Assembly: GCA_003142095.1 (NCBI GenBank)
Contig: PLON01000017.1
Coordinates: 4,651-68,650 of the forward strand
Length of the DNA stretch: 64,000 nt
Source: Acidimicrobiaceae bacterium
GTDB lineage: Bacteria; Actinomycetota; Acidimicrobiia; Acidimicrobiales; RAAP-2
Reading direction: 5' to 3'
Shown here: positions 24,844 to 33,794 of the stretch, one piece after another
Position numbering within the stretch: position 1 is the first letter of the stretch
Layout: each line of letters starts with the position of its first letter
Notes under the pieces: generated by a model
What the model saw: the letters and a program-made list of their open reading frames with translations, nothing else
Databases searched by the model: none
Told to the model about the DNA's origin: nothing
Position numbers and translations under genes: made by a program

Positions 24844-25959
24844 CTAAATGCCTAGGCGCTGCGCCAGTAACTCACGGTGATAGGCCGGGTCCCCCAAAAA
24901 GAGTTCGGAGCTCTTCGCGCGCTTGAAGTACAGGTGTGCGGGGTGCTCCCACGTGAAGCCGATCCCACCGTGAATCTGAATATTTTCGGCCGCACAGTGA
25001 AAGTACGCCTCGGAGCAGAACGACTTTGCGAGACTCGCCGCGATCGGAAGCTCCTCGTTGCGCTCCTGAGACGCCCACGCCGCGTAGTAGGCGGCCGACT
25101 TCGCAGACTCCACATCGAGCAGCATGTCGGCGCACTTGTGCTTGATGGCCTGAAACGACCCAATGGGCCGGCCAAACTGCACGCGATTCTTCGCGTATTC
25201 GACCGACGCGTCGAGCACGCGCTGAGCTCCGCCAACCTGCTCGGCGGCGAGCGCCGATGCGGCGATCTGCATCGTGGCTTCGAGCCCCTCGAGTGCGCCG
25301 CCCTCGTCGCCCACCAGCGTGGCCGGCGCGTTGGTGAAGACGATGCGGCTTTGCTTGCGCGTTTGGTCCATCGTCGCGAGCGACTCGCGCTCGACTCCCG
25401 CTGCGTCACCGGCTACGGCAAAGAGCGACAGACCCTTTTCGGTCGTGGCCGGCACCAAGAGCAGCGACGCGGTGGATCCGTCGGTCACGTAACTACGAAC
25501 GCCACTCAACGTGAATCCGTCACCGGACCTCGTCGCGGTGGTCGTCGTCGCGTTGAGGTCCCACTGTCCGTCGTCGTCGGTGAGAGCGACGGTGGCGATC
25601 GTCTCACCCGAGGCGATACCGGGTAAGTAGGCAGCTTTCGCCGCGTCGTCGCCCACGAGAAGTAACGCATTCGCGGCGAGCGCCACGGTGGAGAAATACG
25701 GTGAGCACAGTAGAGCCGCGCCCATCTCTTCGAACACGACGTAGAGCTCGACCGGTCCGTATCCCTGGCCACCGAACTCTTCGGGGATACCGAGGCCTTG
25801 CAGAGCGAGTTCGTTTGCCATCTGGGACCAGACGGCGGGGTCGTAGCCCTCTTCCGTCGCCATTAAGCGGCGCACTTCGCTCTCGGGAGACTTTTCTTCT
25901 AGGAAGCGGCGCACCATTTTGCGAAGCTCCTCTTGCTCTTCGCTGAATCCAAAGTTCAT
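24844..25959 (-). CDS. acyl-CoA dehydrogenase family protein
   Basis: A flavin-dependent desaturase of acyl-CoA thioesters, 371 aa from the ATG at 25959, which has a GAAGAGG ribosome site. 'FGFSEEQEELRKMVRRFLEEK' is the N-terminal helical domain, 'VALTDDDGQWDL' the middle-domain segment and 'GRPIGSFQAIKHKCADM' plus 'IQIHGGIGFTWEHPAHLYFKR' the C-terminal FAD/CoA region. The style resembles the FadE heteromeric enzymes used on steroid or branched side chains, but the substrate is unassigned. It is followed directly by the alpha/beta-hydrolase gene. Confidence 0.85.
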   Translation of the reverse strand: MNFGFSEEQEELRKMVRRFLEEKSPESEVRRLMATEEGYDPAVWSQMANELALQGLGIPEEFGGQGYGPVELYVVFEEMGAALLCSPYFSTVALAANALLLVGDDAAKAAYLPGIASGETIATVALTDDDGQWDLNATTTTATRSGDGFTLSGVRSYVTDGSTASLLLVPATTEKGLSLFAVAGDAAGVERESLATMDQTRKQSRIVFTNAPATLVGDEGGALEGLEATMQIAASALAAEQVGGAQRVLDASVEYAKNRVQFGRPIGSFQAIKHKCADMLLDVESAKSAAYYAAWASQERNEELPIAASLAKSFCSEAYFHCAAENIQIHGGIGFTWEHPAHLYFKRAKSSELFLGDPAYHRELLAQRLGI

Positions 25960-26045
25960 TTTGGGCCTCTTCTTCCTCGGCGCCATGCACCAGAATCGAG
26001 ATTACTCACTCTTGACGACGCTGATTTACGTGGCAGTCTGGGGAC

Positions 26046-26663
26046 GTGGACAATGTGGAACTGGTCTGGTCCGACGCGTTAAGCGAGGTTCACCGCTTCG
26101 TGGTGGGACCGCTCGCGAACAACGTCTACGTCGTGCGCTGCCGGCGCACCGGCGAAGCGGCGCTCCTCGACGCCGCGAACGAACACGAGCGACTCCTCGA
26201 GGTCGCCCGCGCGCTCGGCGTGACGTCGGTGCTCGAGACACACGGTCATTGGGACCACATCGGAGCGGTGGAAGCGGTGCGTGACGCGGGTATCGACGTG
26301 TGGGTCCGCGAAGAGGACGCCCACTTGCTGCCGAGCTACGACCACCTTCTCGAGGACGACACCGTGCACAGCGTTGGTCAGTTGCGACTGCGCACCGTGC
26401 ACACGCCGGGTCACACGCCGGGCAGCATCTGTTTCGCGCTCGAGAACACGCCACTGCTCTTTACCGGCGACACCTTGTTCCCCGGTGGTCCGGGAAATAC
26501 GACCTTCGAGGGTGGAAGTTTCTCCACGATCATCACGTCGATCGACGAACGAATCTTCGGTGTCTACAGTGACGAGGTCACCTTCTGGCCGGGACACGGT
26601 GCGCCGTCGACGATCGGCGTCGAGCGAGTGCACCTCGAAGAGTGGGTGGAGCGCGGCTTCTAA
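26046..26663 (+). CDS. metallo-beta-lactamase fold hydrolase (glyoxalase II-like)
   Basis: A 205-residue dizinc hydrolase. 'ETHGHWDHIGAV' (HxHxDH) near residue 65, 'HTPGHTPGSI' near 120, 'LFTGDTLFPGGPGNT' near 138 and 'WPGHGAPS' near 183 give the complete metal-ligand set of the MBL superfamily. It resembles the small hydroxyacylglutathione/mycothiol thioester hydrolases; a thioester substrate is inference. GTG start; TTGACG at 26012 and CAGTCT at 26034 (16-base spacer) form a possible promoter ending 6 bases before the start. Followed by sufC1 after 41 bases. Confidence 0.85.
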   Translation: MDNVELVWSDALSEVHRFVVGPLANNVYVVRCRRTGEAALLDAANEHERLLEVARALGVTSVLETHGHWDHIGAVEAVRDAGIDVWVREEDAHLLPSYDHLLEDDTVHSVGQLRLRTVHTPGHTPGSICFALENTPLLFTGDTLFPGGPGNTTFEGGSFSTIITSIDERIFGVYSDEVTFWPGHGAPSTIGVERVHLEEWVERGF

Positions 26664-26692
26664 AAGCTGGTCGGCGTTTCGTAGTGGCCCAG

Positions 26693-26698
26693 TAGGCT
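26693..26698 (+). promoter_or_regulatory. -10 box (TAGGCT) of sufC1-sufS-sufU
   Basis: TAGGCT ends 6 bases before the GTG start of sufC1. The same hexamer recurs at similar spacing before three other genes in the window. Confidence 0.5.
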
Positions 26699-26704
26699 CA
26701 CTTC

Positions 26705-27463
26705 GTGTCAAAACCGCTCCTCGAACTGCGTAACCTACATGCCGAAGCTGAAGGGTCGTCGATCCTGCGCGGCGTGGACCTCGTGGTCAACGAGGGCGAA
26801 GTACACGCACTCATGGGTCCCAACGGTGCGGGAAAGTCCACGCTCGCGAGCGTCATCATGGGACACCCCGGCTACCACGTCACCGCCGGTGAGATTCTCC
26901 TCCACGGCGAGGACATCTCAAAGTGGACGCCCGACGAGCGAGCTCGTGCGGGCATCTTTCTCGCCTTCCAGTACCCCGAAGCGATCAGTGGTGTCTCGGT
27001 CATCCAGTTTCTGCGCCAGGCCATCGCCGCGCGCAAGGGCCTGGAGGAGTTGAGCGTGCTCGAAGTTCGCCTCGATCTCGCCGAATGGATGGACCGCCTC
27101 GGCATCGACAGCGCCTTCGCCGAGCGACACTTGAACGACGGTTTCTCGGGCGGCGAACGTAAGCGCAACGAGGTTCTGCAGATGGCGCTGCTCGAACCGG
27201 TCATCGCCCTCCTCGACGAGACCGACTCCGGACTCGACATCGACGCTCTGCGCGTGGTGGCTAAGGGCGTTCGCACCGTGCGCGACCAGCACCCGACAAT
27301 GGGCGCCGTCGTCGTGACCCACTACGTGAAACTCCTCGACGAAATTCGCCCCGACTTTGTCCACGTGCTCGTGGACGGCCGCGTGGTGCACACCGGCGGC
27401 GTCGAGCTCGCCCAAGAGATCGACCACGACGGCTACGACGCGTGGCGCCCGGTCAGCGCGTGA
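26705..27463 (+). CDS. sufC: Fe-S cluster assembly ATPase SufC (copy 1)
   Basis: The ABC-type ATPase of the SufBCD scaffold in the cytosol. The 252-residue protein has Walker A 'GPNGAGKST' near residue 39, the SufC-type 'FQYPEAISGVSV' Q-loop, the signature 'FSGGERKRNEV' and Walker B 'VIALLDETDSGLD'. The GTG stop/start overlap (GTGA) couples it to sufS. A second, clearly different sufC lies 4 kb away on the other strand. This copy keeps the extended Q-loop and 'KRNE' signature typical of dedicated SufC. Confidence 0.92.
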   Translation: MSKPLLELRNLHAEAEGSSILRGVDLVVNEGEVHALMGPNGAGKSTLASVIMGHPGYHVTAGEILLHGEDISKWTPDERARAGIFLAFQYPEAISGVSVIQFLRQAIAARKGLEELSVLEVRLDLAEWMDRLGIDSAFAERHLNDGFSGGERKRNEVLQMALLEPVIALLDETDSGLDIDALRVVAKGVRTVRDQHPTMGAVVVTHYVKLLDEIRPDFVHVLVDGRVVHTGGVELAQEIDHDGYDAWRPVSA

Positions 27464-28695
27464 GCAGCTTCAACGCCCGTCGCGTGCGCGCCGACATCCC
27501 CCAGTTGACGCGCCGCATCAACGGACGCCCCATCACCTACCTCGACTCGGGTGCGAGTTCATTGCAGACACACTCCGTCATCGACGCGATGAGCCGCTAC
27601 TACGAACTGCGCCACGCCAACGTGCATCGCGGCGTCTACCAGACGGCCAACGAAGCGACCGACGCGTACGAAGGTTCGCGTGCGGCGGTCGCCCGATTCA
27701 TCAACGCACCGGGCGAAGAAAGTGAAGTCGTCTTCACGAAGAACACGACCGAGTCGTTTAACCTGCTGGCGAAGGTGTGGGGCGCGACGAACCTCGGCGC
27801 CGGCGACGTGGTGCTCATCACCCAAATGGAACACCACGCCAATATCGTGCCGTGGTTCCAGCTGCGCGAAGCGACCGGCGTGGAGGTTCGCTTCATTCCC
27901 GTCGGTGACGACTACCGGCTCGATCTCACCAACCTCGACGAGCTACTGCGCGACGTCAAGCTGCTGTCGATAACGGGTATGTCCAACGTGCTCGGTACGA
28001 AGAATCGAGTGCACGACCTCGCTGCGATAGCTCATTCGGTCGGCGCCCTTGTGGCTGTAGATGGCGCACAGATGGTGGGCCACGGACCGGTCGACGTGAC
28101 GGCTCTCGACATTGACTTTCTCGCGTTCTCGGGTCACAAGATGCTCGGTCCGACCGGCATTGGCGTGCTCTGGACGCGCGAGAGCGTGCTCGACACGATG
28201 GGTCCGTTCATGGGCGGCGGTGGCATGATCGCAGACGTGACTCTCGACGGCTTCACCCCGGCGAAGGGGGTCGCTCGCTTCGAGGCCGGCACTCCCCCAA
28301 TTGCTGAAGCTGTGGGCCTACACGCCGCCGTTCGCTACCTCGAGGGACTCGGAATGGACCACGTCGCGGCCCACGAGCGCTACCTAACCGAAGACGCCCT
28401 GCGGCGGCTCGACTTGACCTTCGACGGACGCGTACGAGTCATCGGACCGCTCGACGTCATTGACCGCGGTGGCGTCATCAGTCTCGACGTTGAAGGCGTG
28501 CACCCCCACGACGTCGCCCAGGTCCTCGACCAGTTCGGCGTCTGCGTTCGTCCCGGTCACCACTGCGCGAAGCCCCTCATGCGTCGATTCAACCTCGCCG
28601 CGACGGCACGGGCCTCATTTGGCCCGTACTCCAACACCGCTGACACCACCGTGCTGCTCGAGGCTCTTGAGCACGCCCTAAAAATGTTTGGCTAG
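27460..28695 (+). CDS. sufS: cysteine desulfurase SufS
   Basis: A PLP enzyme that releases sulfur from cysteine for cluster assembly. It is 411 aa from the GTG at 27460, which overlaps the sufC1 stop. 'MEHHANIVPW' near residue 125, 'VDGAQMVGH', 'LAFSGHKMLGPTG' with the PLP lysine near 225 and 'RPGHHCAKPLM' with the catalytic cysteine near 365 are the group II (SufS/CsdA) hallmarks. It is followed by sufU, its usual zinc-dependent sulfur acceptor. Confidence 0.95.
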   Translation: MSSFNARRVRADIPQLTRRINGRPITYLDSGASSLQTHSVIDAMSRYYELRHANVHRGVYQTANEATDAYEGSRAAVARFINAPGEESEVVFTKNTTESFNLLAKVWGATNLGAGDVVLITQMEHHANIVPWFQLREATGVEVRFIPVGDDYRLDLTNLDELLRDVKLLSITGMSNVLGTKNRVHDLAAIAHSVGALVAVDGAQMVGHGPVDVTALDIDFLAFSGHKMLGPTGIGVLWTRESVLDTMGPFMGGGGMIADVTLDGFTPAKGVARFEAGTPPIAEAVGLHAAVRYLEGLGMDHVAAHERYLTEDALRRLDLTFDGRVRVIGPLDVIDRGGVISLDVEGVHPHDVAQVLDQFGVCVRPGHHCAKPLMRRFNLAATARASFGPYSNTADTTVLLEALEHALKMFG

Positions 28696-28699
28696 ATCG

Positions 28700-29161
28700 A
28701 TGTCAAATCTCGAAGACCTCTACCGCGAAATCATCCTCGATCACTATCGTTCGCCACGTAACCGCGGCGAACTGGCGTCTCCCCCGGCCCACCGGGTCGA
28801 GGGTTTCAATCCCCTCTGCGGTGACGAGGTCACCGTCTACCTCGACGTGAACGACGGGGTCTTGACGGACATCAAACTGACCGGACACGGCTGTTCCATC
28901 TCGCAGTCCTCATCCTCGTTAATGAGCACCGCCGTCAAGGGCAAGCCCCTCGAAGACGTGCGCGCGACGATTGAGGCGTTCAAAGAGCTCATGACGGCGC
29001 ACGAGACGACTACGGACGAAGAAGAGCGTGACGCGACCAACCTACGCACCTTCGGTGAACTAGCCGCCCTGGCGGGCGTCGTTAAGTTCCCCGTGCGTAT
29101 CAAGTGCGCAACTCTCGCCTGGAACACCCTGCAGCAGGGTCTCCAAGAACTCGCGAGTTAG
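28700..29161 (+). CDS. sufU: SufU zinc-dependent sulfurtransferase
   Basis: Accepts the persulfide from SufS and passes sulfur to the SUF scaffold. The 153-residue protein starts 'MSNLEDLYREIILDHYRSPR' and has the zinc ligands in 'CGDEV' (Cys/Asp near 42-44), 'GHGCSIS' (Cys near 68) and 'RIKCATLAW' (Cys near 135). It has the 18-20 residue insertion typical of SufU relative to IscU. I chose the ATG at 28700 rather than the TTG at 28688. The sufC1-sufS-sufU order matches the second half of many actinobacterial suf operons. Confidence 0.94.
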   Translation: MSNLEDLYREIILDHYRSPRNRGELASPPAHRVEGFNPLCGDEVTVYLDVNDGVLTDIKLTGHGCSISQSSSSLMSTAVKGKPLEDVRATIEAFKELMTAHETTTDEEERDATNLRTFGELAALAGVVKFPVRIKCATLAWNTLQQGLQELAS

Positions 29162-29176
29162 AACTCCGACAACCTT

Positions 29177-30568
29177 TTACGAGGGCGTGCAGGGCACCGG
29201 GTCGTAGCCAGGAATACCACTCAAGGTCGGGTTCGTCGCCGGTTTCGTCGCCGTCTTGTGATGTTTACTCGTCGTCGACGGTGTCGTCGTAGTCGTCGTT
29301 GACGTGGTGGTCGTGACGACCGGCGGTAACGGCGTTTGCCCGGCCTCGTTGGGCGGCGGGTTCGAGGGCGTCTCAAGCTGCTTGCCGAAGATGTCAACGA
29401 GCATCTGCTGGGTCTGGGGTTCTTGCACGTAGAGCACGTCACCGAGAGCGGTGTTGCTAACCGGGTACGTCGGCAGAGTCCACGTCTGAATTGAGTTGGC
29501 GTTGATTCCGTGGAATCGAACGGCGAGACCGATGAGTTCGTTCAATGAGAAGTTCTGGTCGATGATGATGCCCTGGGGCAACTTCGAGAGGAACGAGTTG
29601 ATCGTCAGCGGGTTGTAGAGCTTCTTGGCGCGATCAACCATCGCGCGGAGGAACGCGTCTTGGCGGTCGATACGTCCGAAGTCACTCGTCGGGTCGTACT
29701 GCCAACCCGCGTTATACAGTTCGTCAGCGCCATAGGAGCTGGAACCCCAGCTGACGGGGGGAAACTTCGTCGCGTGAGCGGTGTTGTAATAGAAGTGTCG
29801 GCTACGACTGAGGGCCAGGGCCTGAAAGCCCGTCACCAACTGACAGCCCGGGTGCAAGATCCGTAGTCCCGAGTAGGGATCCCACGAAGGGTAGCGGAAG
29901 TCCAGGTAAACCCCGCCCAGAGCGTCGGCGGCGTTGATCAATCCCGCAAAACTCACCACAATTGTTTGGTTGATCGGAATGCCGAAATTGGCCGTAATGG
30001 TCTGAGCCAGGAGCGACGGACCGTTACCGAAATTGACGTTGATTCGGTTGAACTGGCCGTACAGCGACTGATTCGCGAGCAACGTCACGATGGTGTCGCG
30101 AGGGATCGAGATCATGTTGATAGTGCCCGCGTTGGGGTCGACGTGAATGATCTTCACGACGTCACTGCGCTGACCCGAAACGGTCCCGCTAGAGGCTCCC
30201 GTCTGGCGATACGCGAGACCACTCAGTCCGGCCCGCGAGTCCGAACCGATCATGAGGATGTTGAAGGGCTGGCCGGAGATCGCCTTTACTTCGCCCGCGA
30301 CATGCATGCGTTGGATCCTGTCGAAGCGCCAGTTGGCGTAGAGGTAACTTCCGCCGACGACGGCCACAATCAGCAGAACAACGACAACCGCACCTATCGC
30401 GATTCGACGTCCAACCCGACGCGGGCCCCGCGGGCCACGTCGGCGACCCTTGGCCCCGCCTCTATCGTCCACGGCATTGCCGAGCGTGAGTAGCCGTTCC
30501 TGGTTAGCGAGGGACCGTCTCGAGTGGTGGCGACCAGATTGCGGCGTGTCATCACGTCCATTGGCCAT
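29177..30568 (-). CDS. LytR-CpsA-Psr (LCP) family protein
   Basis: Attaches lipid-linked glycopolymers to peptidoglycan on the outside of the membrane. The 463-residue protein has a basic cytoplasmic N-terminus, one membrane helix (about residues 52-76, 'AIGAVVVVLLIVAVVGGSYLY'), and an LCP domain with 'LMIGSDSRAG', 'RSDVVKIIHVDP' and 'MISIPRDTIV' around 105-165. A C-terminal Pro/Thr-rich tail follows ('VVTTTTSTTTTTTPSTTS', then Lys/Pro-rich). It is convergent with sufU and interrupts the SUF region. Confidence 0.9.
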   Translation of the reverse strand: MANGRDDTPQSGRHHSRRSLANQERLLTLGNAVDDRGGAKGRRRGPRGPRRVGRRIAIGAVVVVLLIVAVVGGSYLYANWRFDRIQRMHVAGEVKAISGQPFNILMIGSDSRAGLSGLAYRQTGASSGTVSGQRSDVVKIIHVDPNAGTINMISIPRDTIVTLLANQSLYGQFNRINVNFGNGPSLLAQTITANFGIPINQTIVVSFAGLINAADALGGVYLDFRYPSWDPYSGLRILHPGCQLVTGFQALALSRSRHFYYNTAHATKFPPVSWGSSSYGADELYNAGWQYDPTSDFGRIDRQDAFLRAMVDRAKKLYNPLTINSFLSKLPQGIIIDQNFSLNELIGLAVRFHGINANSIQTWTLPTYPVSNTALGDVLYVQEPQTQQMLVDIFGKQLETPSNPPPNEAGQTPLPPVVTTTTSTTTTTTPSTTSKHHKTATKPATNPTLSGIPGYDPVPCTPS

Positions 30569-30574
30569 CGTTGA

Positions 30575-30580
30575 AGTTTA
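30575..30580 (-). promoter_or_regulatory. -10 box (TAAACT) of the LCP gene
   Basis: TAAACT ends 6 bases before the ATG at 30568, with no ribosome site between. Confidence 0.45.
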
Positions 30581-30601
30581 ACCGTGCGTTGAGACGTGAA
30601 A

Positions 30602-31330
30602 TTAGGCGATGACGCCTCGAAAGGCCTCGTATCCATCACGTTCGAGTGTTTCGGCGAGCTCGGGACCACCCGTGGCAACGATTCGTCCATTACCCATGAC
30701 GTGAATCATCGTGGGCGGTAGTTCGAGCAGTAGACGACGAAAGTGCGTGATGGCGAGCACGCCGCAGTTCCATTCGGTGGTCGCTGCTACCAATCGGCGC
30801 GCCACTGCGTCCAGGGCGTCAACGTCGAGACCGGAGTCGATTTCGTCGAGGAGAGCGAACTTGGGCTGCAGGATTCCCAGTTGGACCATCTCGGCGCGCT
30901 TGCGTTCGCCACCGGAGAGGTCAACGTTGACGAATCGATCAAGCAGTTCGGGACGAAGTTCCAGACGCTCCGCCTCTTCGAGCATGCGCGCGCGCAGCGT
31001 CGAACGTTCGGCGCCGGCCGCTTCGAGCAGGTCAAACGCACGGACTCCCGGGATTTCGAAGGGTTGCTGAAGAACCAGCATGAGACCCGCGCGAGCTCGA
31101 TCGGTCGCGGACAGCGTCAACAGTTCGACGCCGTCGATGGTGACTGATCCGTCGAGGACTTTGTAGCCGGGGTGACCGGTCAATGCGTGTGCCAAGGTCG
31201 ACTTGCCCGAGCCGTTTGGACCCATGATGGCGTGCACTTCGCCCGAGCGCATCGTCAGCGAGAAGCCCTTGAGGACTTCCTTGTCGCCCACCGAGACGCG
31301 GAGACCGTCAATCGACAGCGTGGAACTCAC
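30602..31330 (-). CDS. sufC: Fe-S cluster assembly ATPase SufC (copy 2)
   Basis: A second SufC-type ATPase, 242 aa from the GTG at 31330, which overlaps the Rieske gene stop (GTGA). Walker A 'GPNGSGKST', signature 'LSGGERKRAEMVQLG' and Walker B 'FALLDEIDSGLDVDAL' are intact. It shares the SufC-specific 'DEIDSGLD' motif but differs from copy 1 over much of its length, with 'LQQPFEIPGV' at the Q-loop. It is the last gene of sufD-Rieske-sufC2, so it may be the partner of this SufD. The upstream 'M' in the ORF track is inside the Rieske gene. Confidence 0.9.
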   Translation of the reverse strand: MSSTLSIDGLRVSVGDKEVLKGFSLTMRSGEVHAIMGPNGSGKSTLAHALTGHPGYKVLDGSVTIDGVELLTLSATDRARAGLMLVLQQPFEIPGVRAFDLLEAAGAERSTLRARMLEEAERLELRPELLDRFVNVDLSGGERKRAEMVQLGILQPKFALLDEIDSGLDVDALDAVARRLVAATTEWNCGVLAITHFRRLLLELPPTMIHVMGNGRIVATGGPELAETLERDGYEAFRGVIA

Positions 31331-31641
31331 GGCGTCTCCACTTCGAGTCGGCCCTCGCGTACTAGGACGTCGTAGTGCTTCACCGGTCTGGTCGCGGGAA
31401 AGGTCATGGGTGCCCCATCGCTCAGACGAAACATGGCACCGTGGCGAGCACACTCGATTTCGGCGGTCTCGAGGTCCACCTCACCCTCGGAGAGTGAGAA
31501 CTCTTCGTGGCTACAGCGGTCATCCAAGACAAAGACCTCCTCGGCGACGCGCACCGCGACGAGAACCCGACCATCGACTTTCAGTTGGCGAGGCACGCCT
31601 TGTTCGAAATCACTCAACTGGCCAATGTCCGTCGTCGTCAC
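31327..31641 (-). CDS. Rieske [2Fe-2S] ferredoxin, SUF-associated
   Basis: A 104-residue non-heme Rieske ferredoxin. The cluster ligands are 'DRCSHEEF' (CxH, near residue 42) and 'CARHGAMF' (CxxH, near 64), spaced as in dioxygenase-type ferredoxins. It lies between sufD and sufC2 with ATGA/GTGA overlaps on both sides, a position seen in actinobacterial suf operons. It may supply electrons during cluster assembly; that role is inference. Confidence 0.9.
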   Translation of the reverse strand: MTTTDIGQLSDFEQGVPRQLKVDGRVLVAVRVAEEVFVLDDRCSHEEFSLSEGEVDLETAEIECARHGAMFRLSDGAPMTFPATRPVKHYDVLVREGRLEVETP

Positions 31642-32879
31642 GCCGCCACCACCGCGACACTTGACAACACCGAGGCGACGTCGCGCTCAACCAACTCCGC
31701 GAGCTCCGCCGGCAAGGCCGAGAGCATCTCGTAGAAGAATCCCTGAATCATGAGACGCTGCGCGTCGTCGCGACTCACGCCGCGCGATTCGAGGTACCAA
31801 CGCTGAAGTTCGTCGAGGGGACCCACACTCGACGCGTGCGCGCACATGACATCGTTCTCTCGAATGTCGAGATTGGGCACGCTGTCAGCGTGCGCCGTAC
31901 GAGAAAGGAGAAGATTGTGATTCGTTTGACGTGCGTCGGTGCGCTTCGCGCCCTTTTCGATTTCGATCAGTCCGGTATAGACAGAACGTGACGCGTCGGC
32001 GACCGCTCCCTTCGAGAGCAGCGTCGACGTCGTACGTGGTGCGACATGAAACTGGCGAGTGCGAAAGTCGTGGACCTGGTCACCCGAACCGAGGAAGGTG
32101 GTGCGCAGTTCATTTGCGGCGCCAGCCCCAAAGAGCTCGGCGTCGTTACGCGAACGGTCGTAGTGCGCCCCGAGTCCAACGACCGCTTGGTGCAGACGCG
32201 CGTCGCGCGCCAGGCGGCCCGTCGTGCGTGCGACGTGCCACGCGCTCGCGTCCAGGCGTTGGTAGGTGATGAGTTGCAAGGAAGCGTTGTCCTCGACGAG
32301 GTACTCACTCACCGGCACCACGAGTGCGTCCGTGCCCCCCTCGAAGTATTCGACGACGGTGACGCTCGCGCCGCGTCCGACCACGATCTGAGTGCGAGAA
32401 AACGACGCGCTGGCCGAGGATTCGTTGAGAACAACGATCGGATCGGTGACGTCGACCCCGGCTTCCACACGGATCACCGTGGTGCCGGGCGCGAGCGCCA
32501 CGTTCAAGAGTGCAAAGGTGTCGCCCTCGTAGCGCTGGAGAAAACTCTCGCCGTTGAGCGACGACTGCGATCCGAGAAACTCGACACTGACGCCCGGCGT
32601 CGCGTCGCCGGCACTGACACCAAAACCGTCAACGACACGGACAACGAGGCCCGCGCGCTCGCACAACTGTGTCGCGAACGCGGAGTCGGGTGCGCGGTGG
32701 GGTGAACTCGCTACCGCGAAGCGGTCGAGATCGAGGTCGCCCAGTGGGGCGTAGCGCCAGACTTCGTCGCTCGGCGAGGGCAGACCGAGGGACTCGAAGA
32801 GCGACCAGGCGAGACGTCGTTCGGCCGCGTCGGACCGGTCGGCAATGAAGGAGGAGGCTGTGTCAGCGAAGGATGTCAT
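31638..32879 (-). CDS. sufD: Fe-S cluster assembly protein SufD
   Basis: A beta-helix scaffold subunit of SufBCD. The real protein is 413 aa from the ATG at 32879; the longer ORF-track version runs back through the opposite-strand crotonase gene and is artefactual. 'DEVWRYAPLGDLDLDRF' near residue 38 is the SufD N-terminal pattern. The C-terminal half has 'RTDARQTNHNLLLSRTAHADSVPNLDI' and 'CAHASSVGPLDELQRWYLESRG', which match the SufB/SufD family core including the conserved histidine. Its stop overlaps the Rieske gene. Confidence 0.92.
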   Translation of the reverse strand: MTSFADTASSFIADRSDAAERRLAWSLFESLGLPSPSDEVWRYAPLGDLDLDRFAVASSPHRAPDSAFATQLCERAGLVVRVVDGFGVSAGDATPGVSVEFLGSQSSLNGESFLQRYEGDTFALLNVALAPGTTVIRVEAGVDVTDPIVVLNESSASASFSRTQIVVGRGASVTVVEYFEGGTDALVVPVSEYLVEDNASLQLITYQRLDASAWHVARTTGRLARDARLHQAVVGLGAHYDRSRNDAELFGAGAANELRTTFLGSGDQVHDFRTRQFHVAPRTTSTLLSKGAVADASRSVYTGLIEIEKGAKRTDARQTNHNLLLSRTAHADSVPNLDIRENDVMCAHASSVGPLDELQRWYLESRGVSRDDAQRLMIQGFFYEMLSALPAELAELVERDVASVLSSVAVVAA

Positions 32880-32966
32880 ATGGAAAGAAGACCCAGGCAG
32901 TGTACTGGGGCCGCGCCTACTCTCCCGCGCTACGACGTAGGCTAAGCAATCGATCGAAAGGACCAC

Positions 32967-33794
32967 GTGGAGTTTTCGTCGCCCGTCATCACCCTCGACG
33001 TTGAAGGACACGTCGCGACGCTCTGGTTGAATCGTCCCGACTCGCGAAACGCTCTCGGCAGCGCCTTTTGGCACGACCTCCCCCTCGCCGCTGCAACGGT
33101 CGCCGCGAACAAAGACATTCGCGTCCTCGTGGTCGCGGCCAAGGGTCCGCACTTCACGGTCGGCCTCGATCTCAAAGAGTTCGGCGGTCACTTCCTCTCG
33201 AGCGATACGACAAGTTCGAAGGCAACCGCAAACGCCCGCGCGTACGAGAACGTTCGCACCATGCAGGACTCCGTGACGTCGCTCGCGAAACTCGCCGTGC
33301 CCGTCATTGCCGCCGTGCACGGCTACTGCATTGGCGGTGGCATCGATCTCATCAGCGCCTGCGACATTCGCCTGGCCTCCTCGAACGCAACATTCTCCGT
33401 ACGCGAGACCAAGGTCGCCATCGTTGCGGACCTCGGGACCCTGCAACGTCTGCCGCGCATCGTGAGCGCGGGCCACGTGGCCGAGCTGGCCTTCACTGGC
33501 AAAGACATCGACGCCGAGCGTGCCCGCGAAATTGGTCTCGTCAACTCCCTGCACGGTGAGGGCGCCGAGGATGTCCACGCAGCCGCCCTCGCTCTAGCAA
33601 ATGAGATTGCCGCGAACTCTCCCTTGGCCGTGCAAGGTACGAAGGCCGTCCTCGGCGCCAATGAGGGCAGGACCGTCGACGAAGGACTGGAGTTTGTCGC
33701 GCGCTGGAACACGATGTATCTCGCGAGCAATGACCTGCGCGAAGCGATGACGGCGTTCGTCGAGCGACGCGCGCCGATCTTTCGCGGCGACTAG
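32967..33794 (+). CDS. crotonase-family protein, dienoyl-CoA isomerase (ECH1)-like
   Basis: Acts on enoyl-CoA thioesters through the crotonase oxyanion hole. The 275-residue protein has 'GPHFTVGLDLKEF' and 'VHGYCIGGGIDLISACD' as oxyanion segments. The motif 'ETKVAIVADLGTLQRLP' near residue 148 carries the Glu and Asp of delta3,5-delta2,4-dienoyl-CoA isomerases rather than the two Glu of hydratases. That makes an auxiliary role in unsaturated fatty acid oxidation likely. GTG start with an AAAGGA ribosome site. It is divergent from sufD and overlaps the next gene's stop by 4 bases. Confidence 0.85.
   Translation: MEFSSPVITLDVEGHVATLWLNRPDSRNALGSAFWHDLPLAAATVAANKDIRVLVVAAKGPHFTVGLDLKEFGGHFLSSDTTSSKATANARAYENVRTMQDSVTSLAKLAVPVIAAVHGYCIGGGIDLISACDIRLASSNATFSVRETKVAIVADLGTLQRLPRIVSAGHVAELAFTGKDIDAERAREIGLVNSLHGEGAEDVHAAALALANEIAANSPLAVQGTKAVLGANEGRTVDEGLEFVARWNTMYLASNDLREAMTAFVERRAPIFRGD

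Noticed and set aside
32880-33578. N-terminal 233 residues of the 646-aa sufD ORF
   Set aside because: They are antisense to the crotonase gene, low in family-like pattern, and SufD has normal length from the ATG at 32879.
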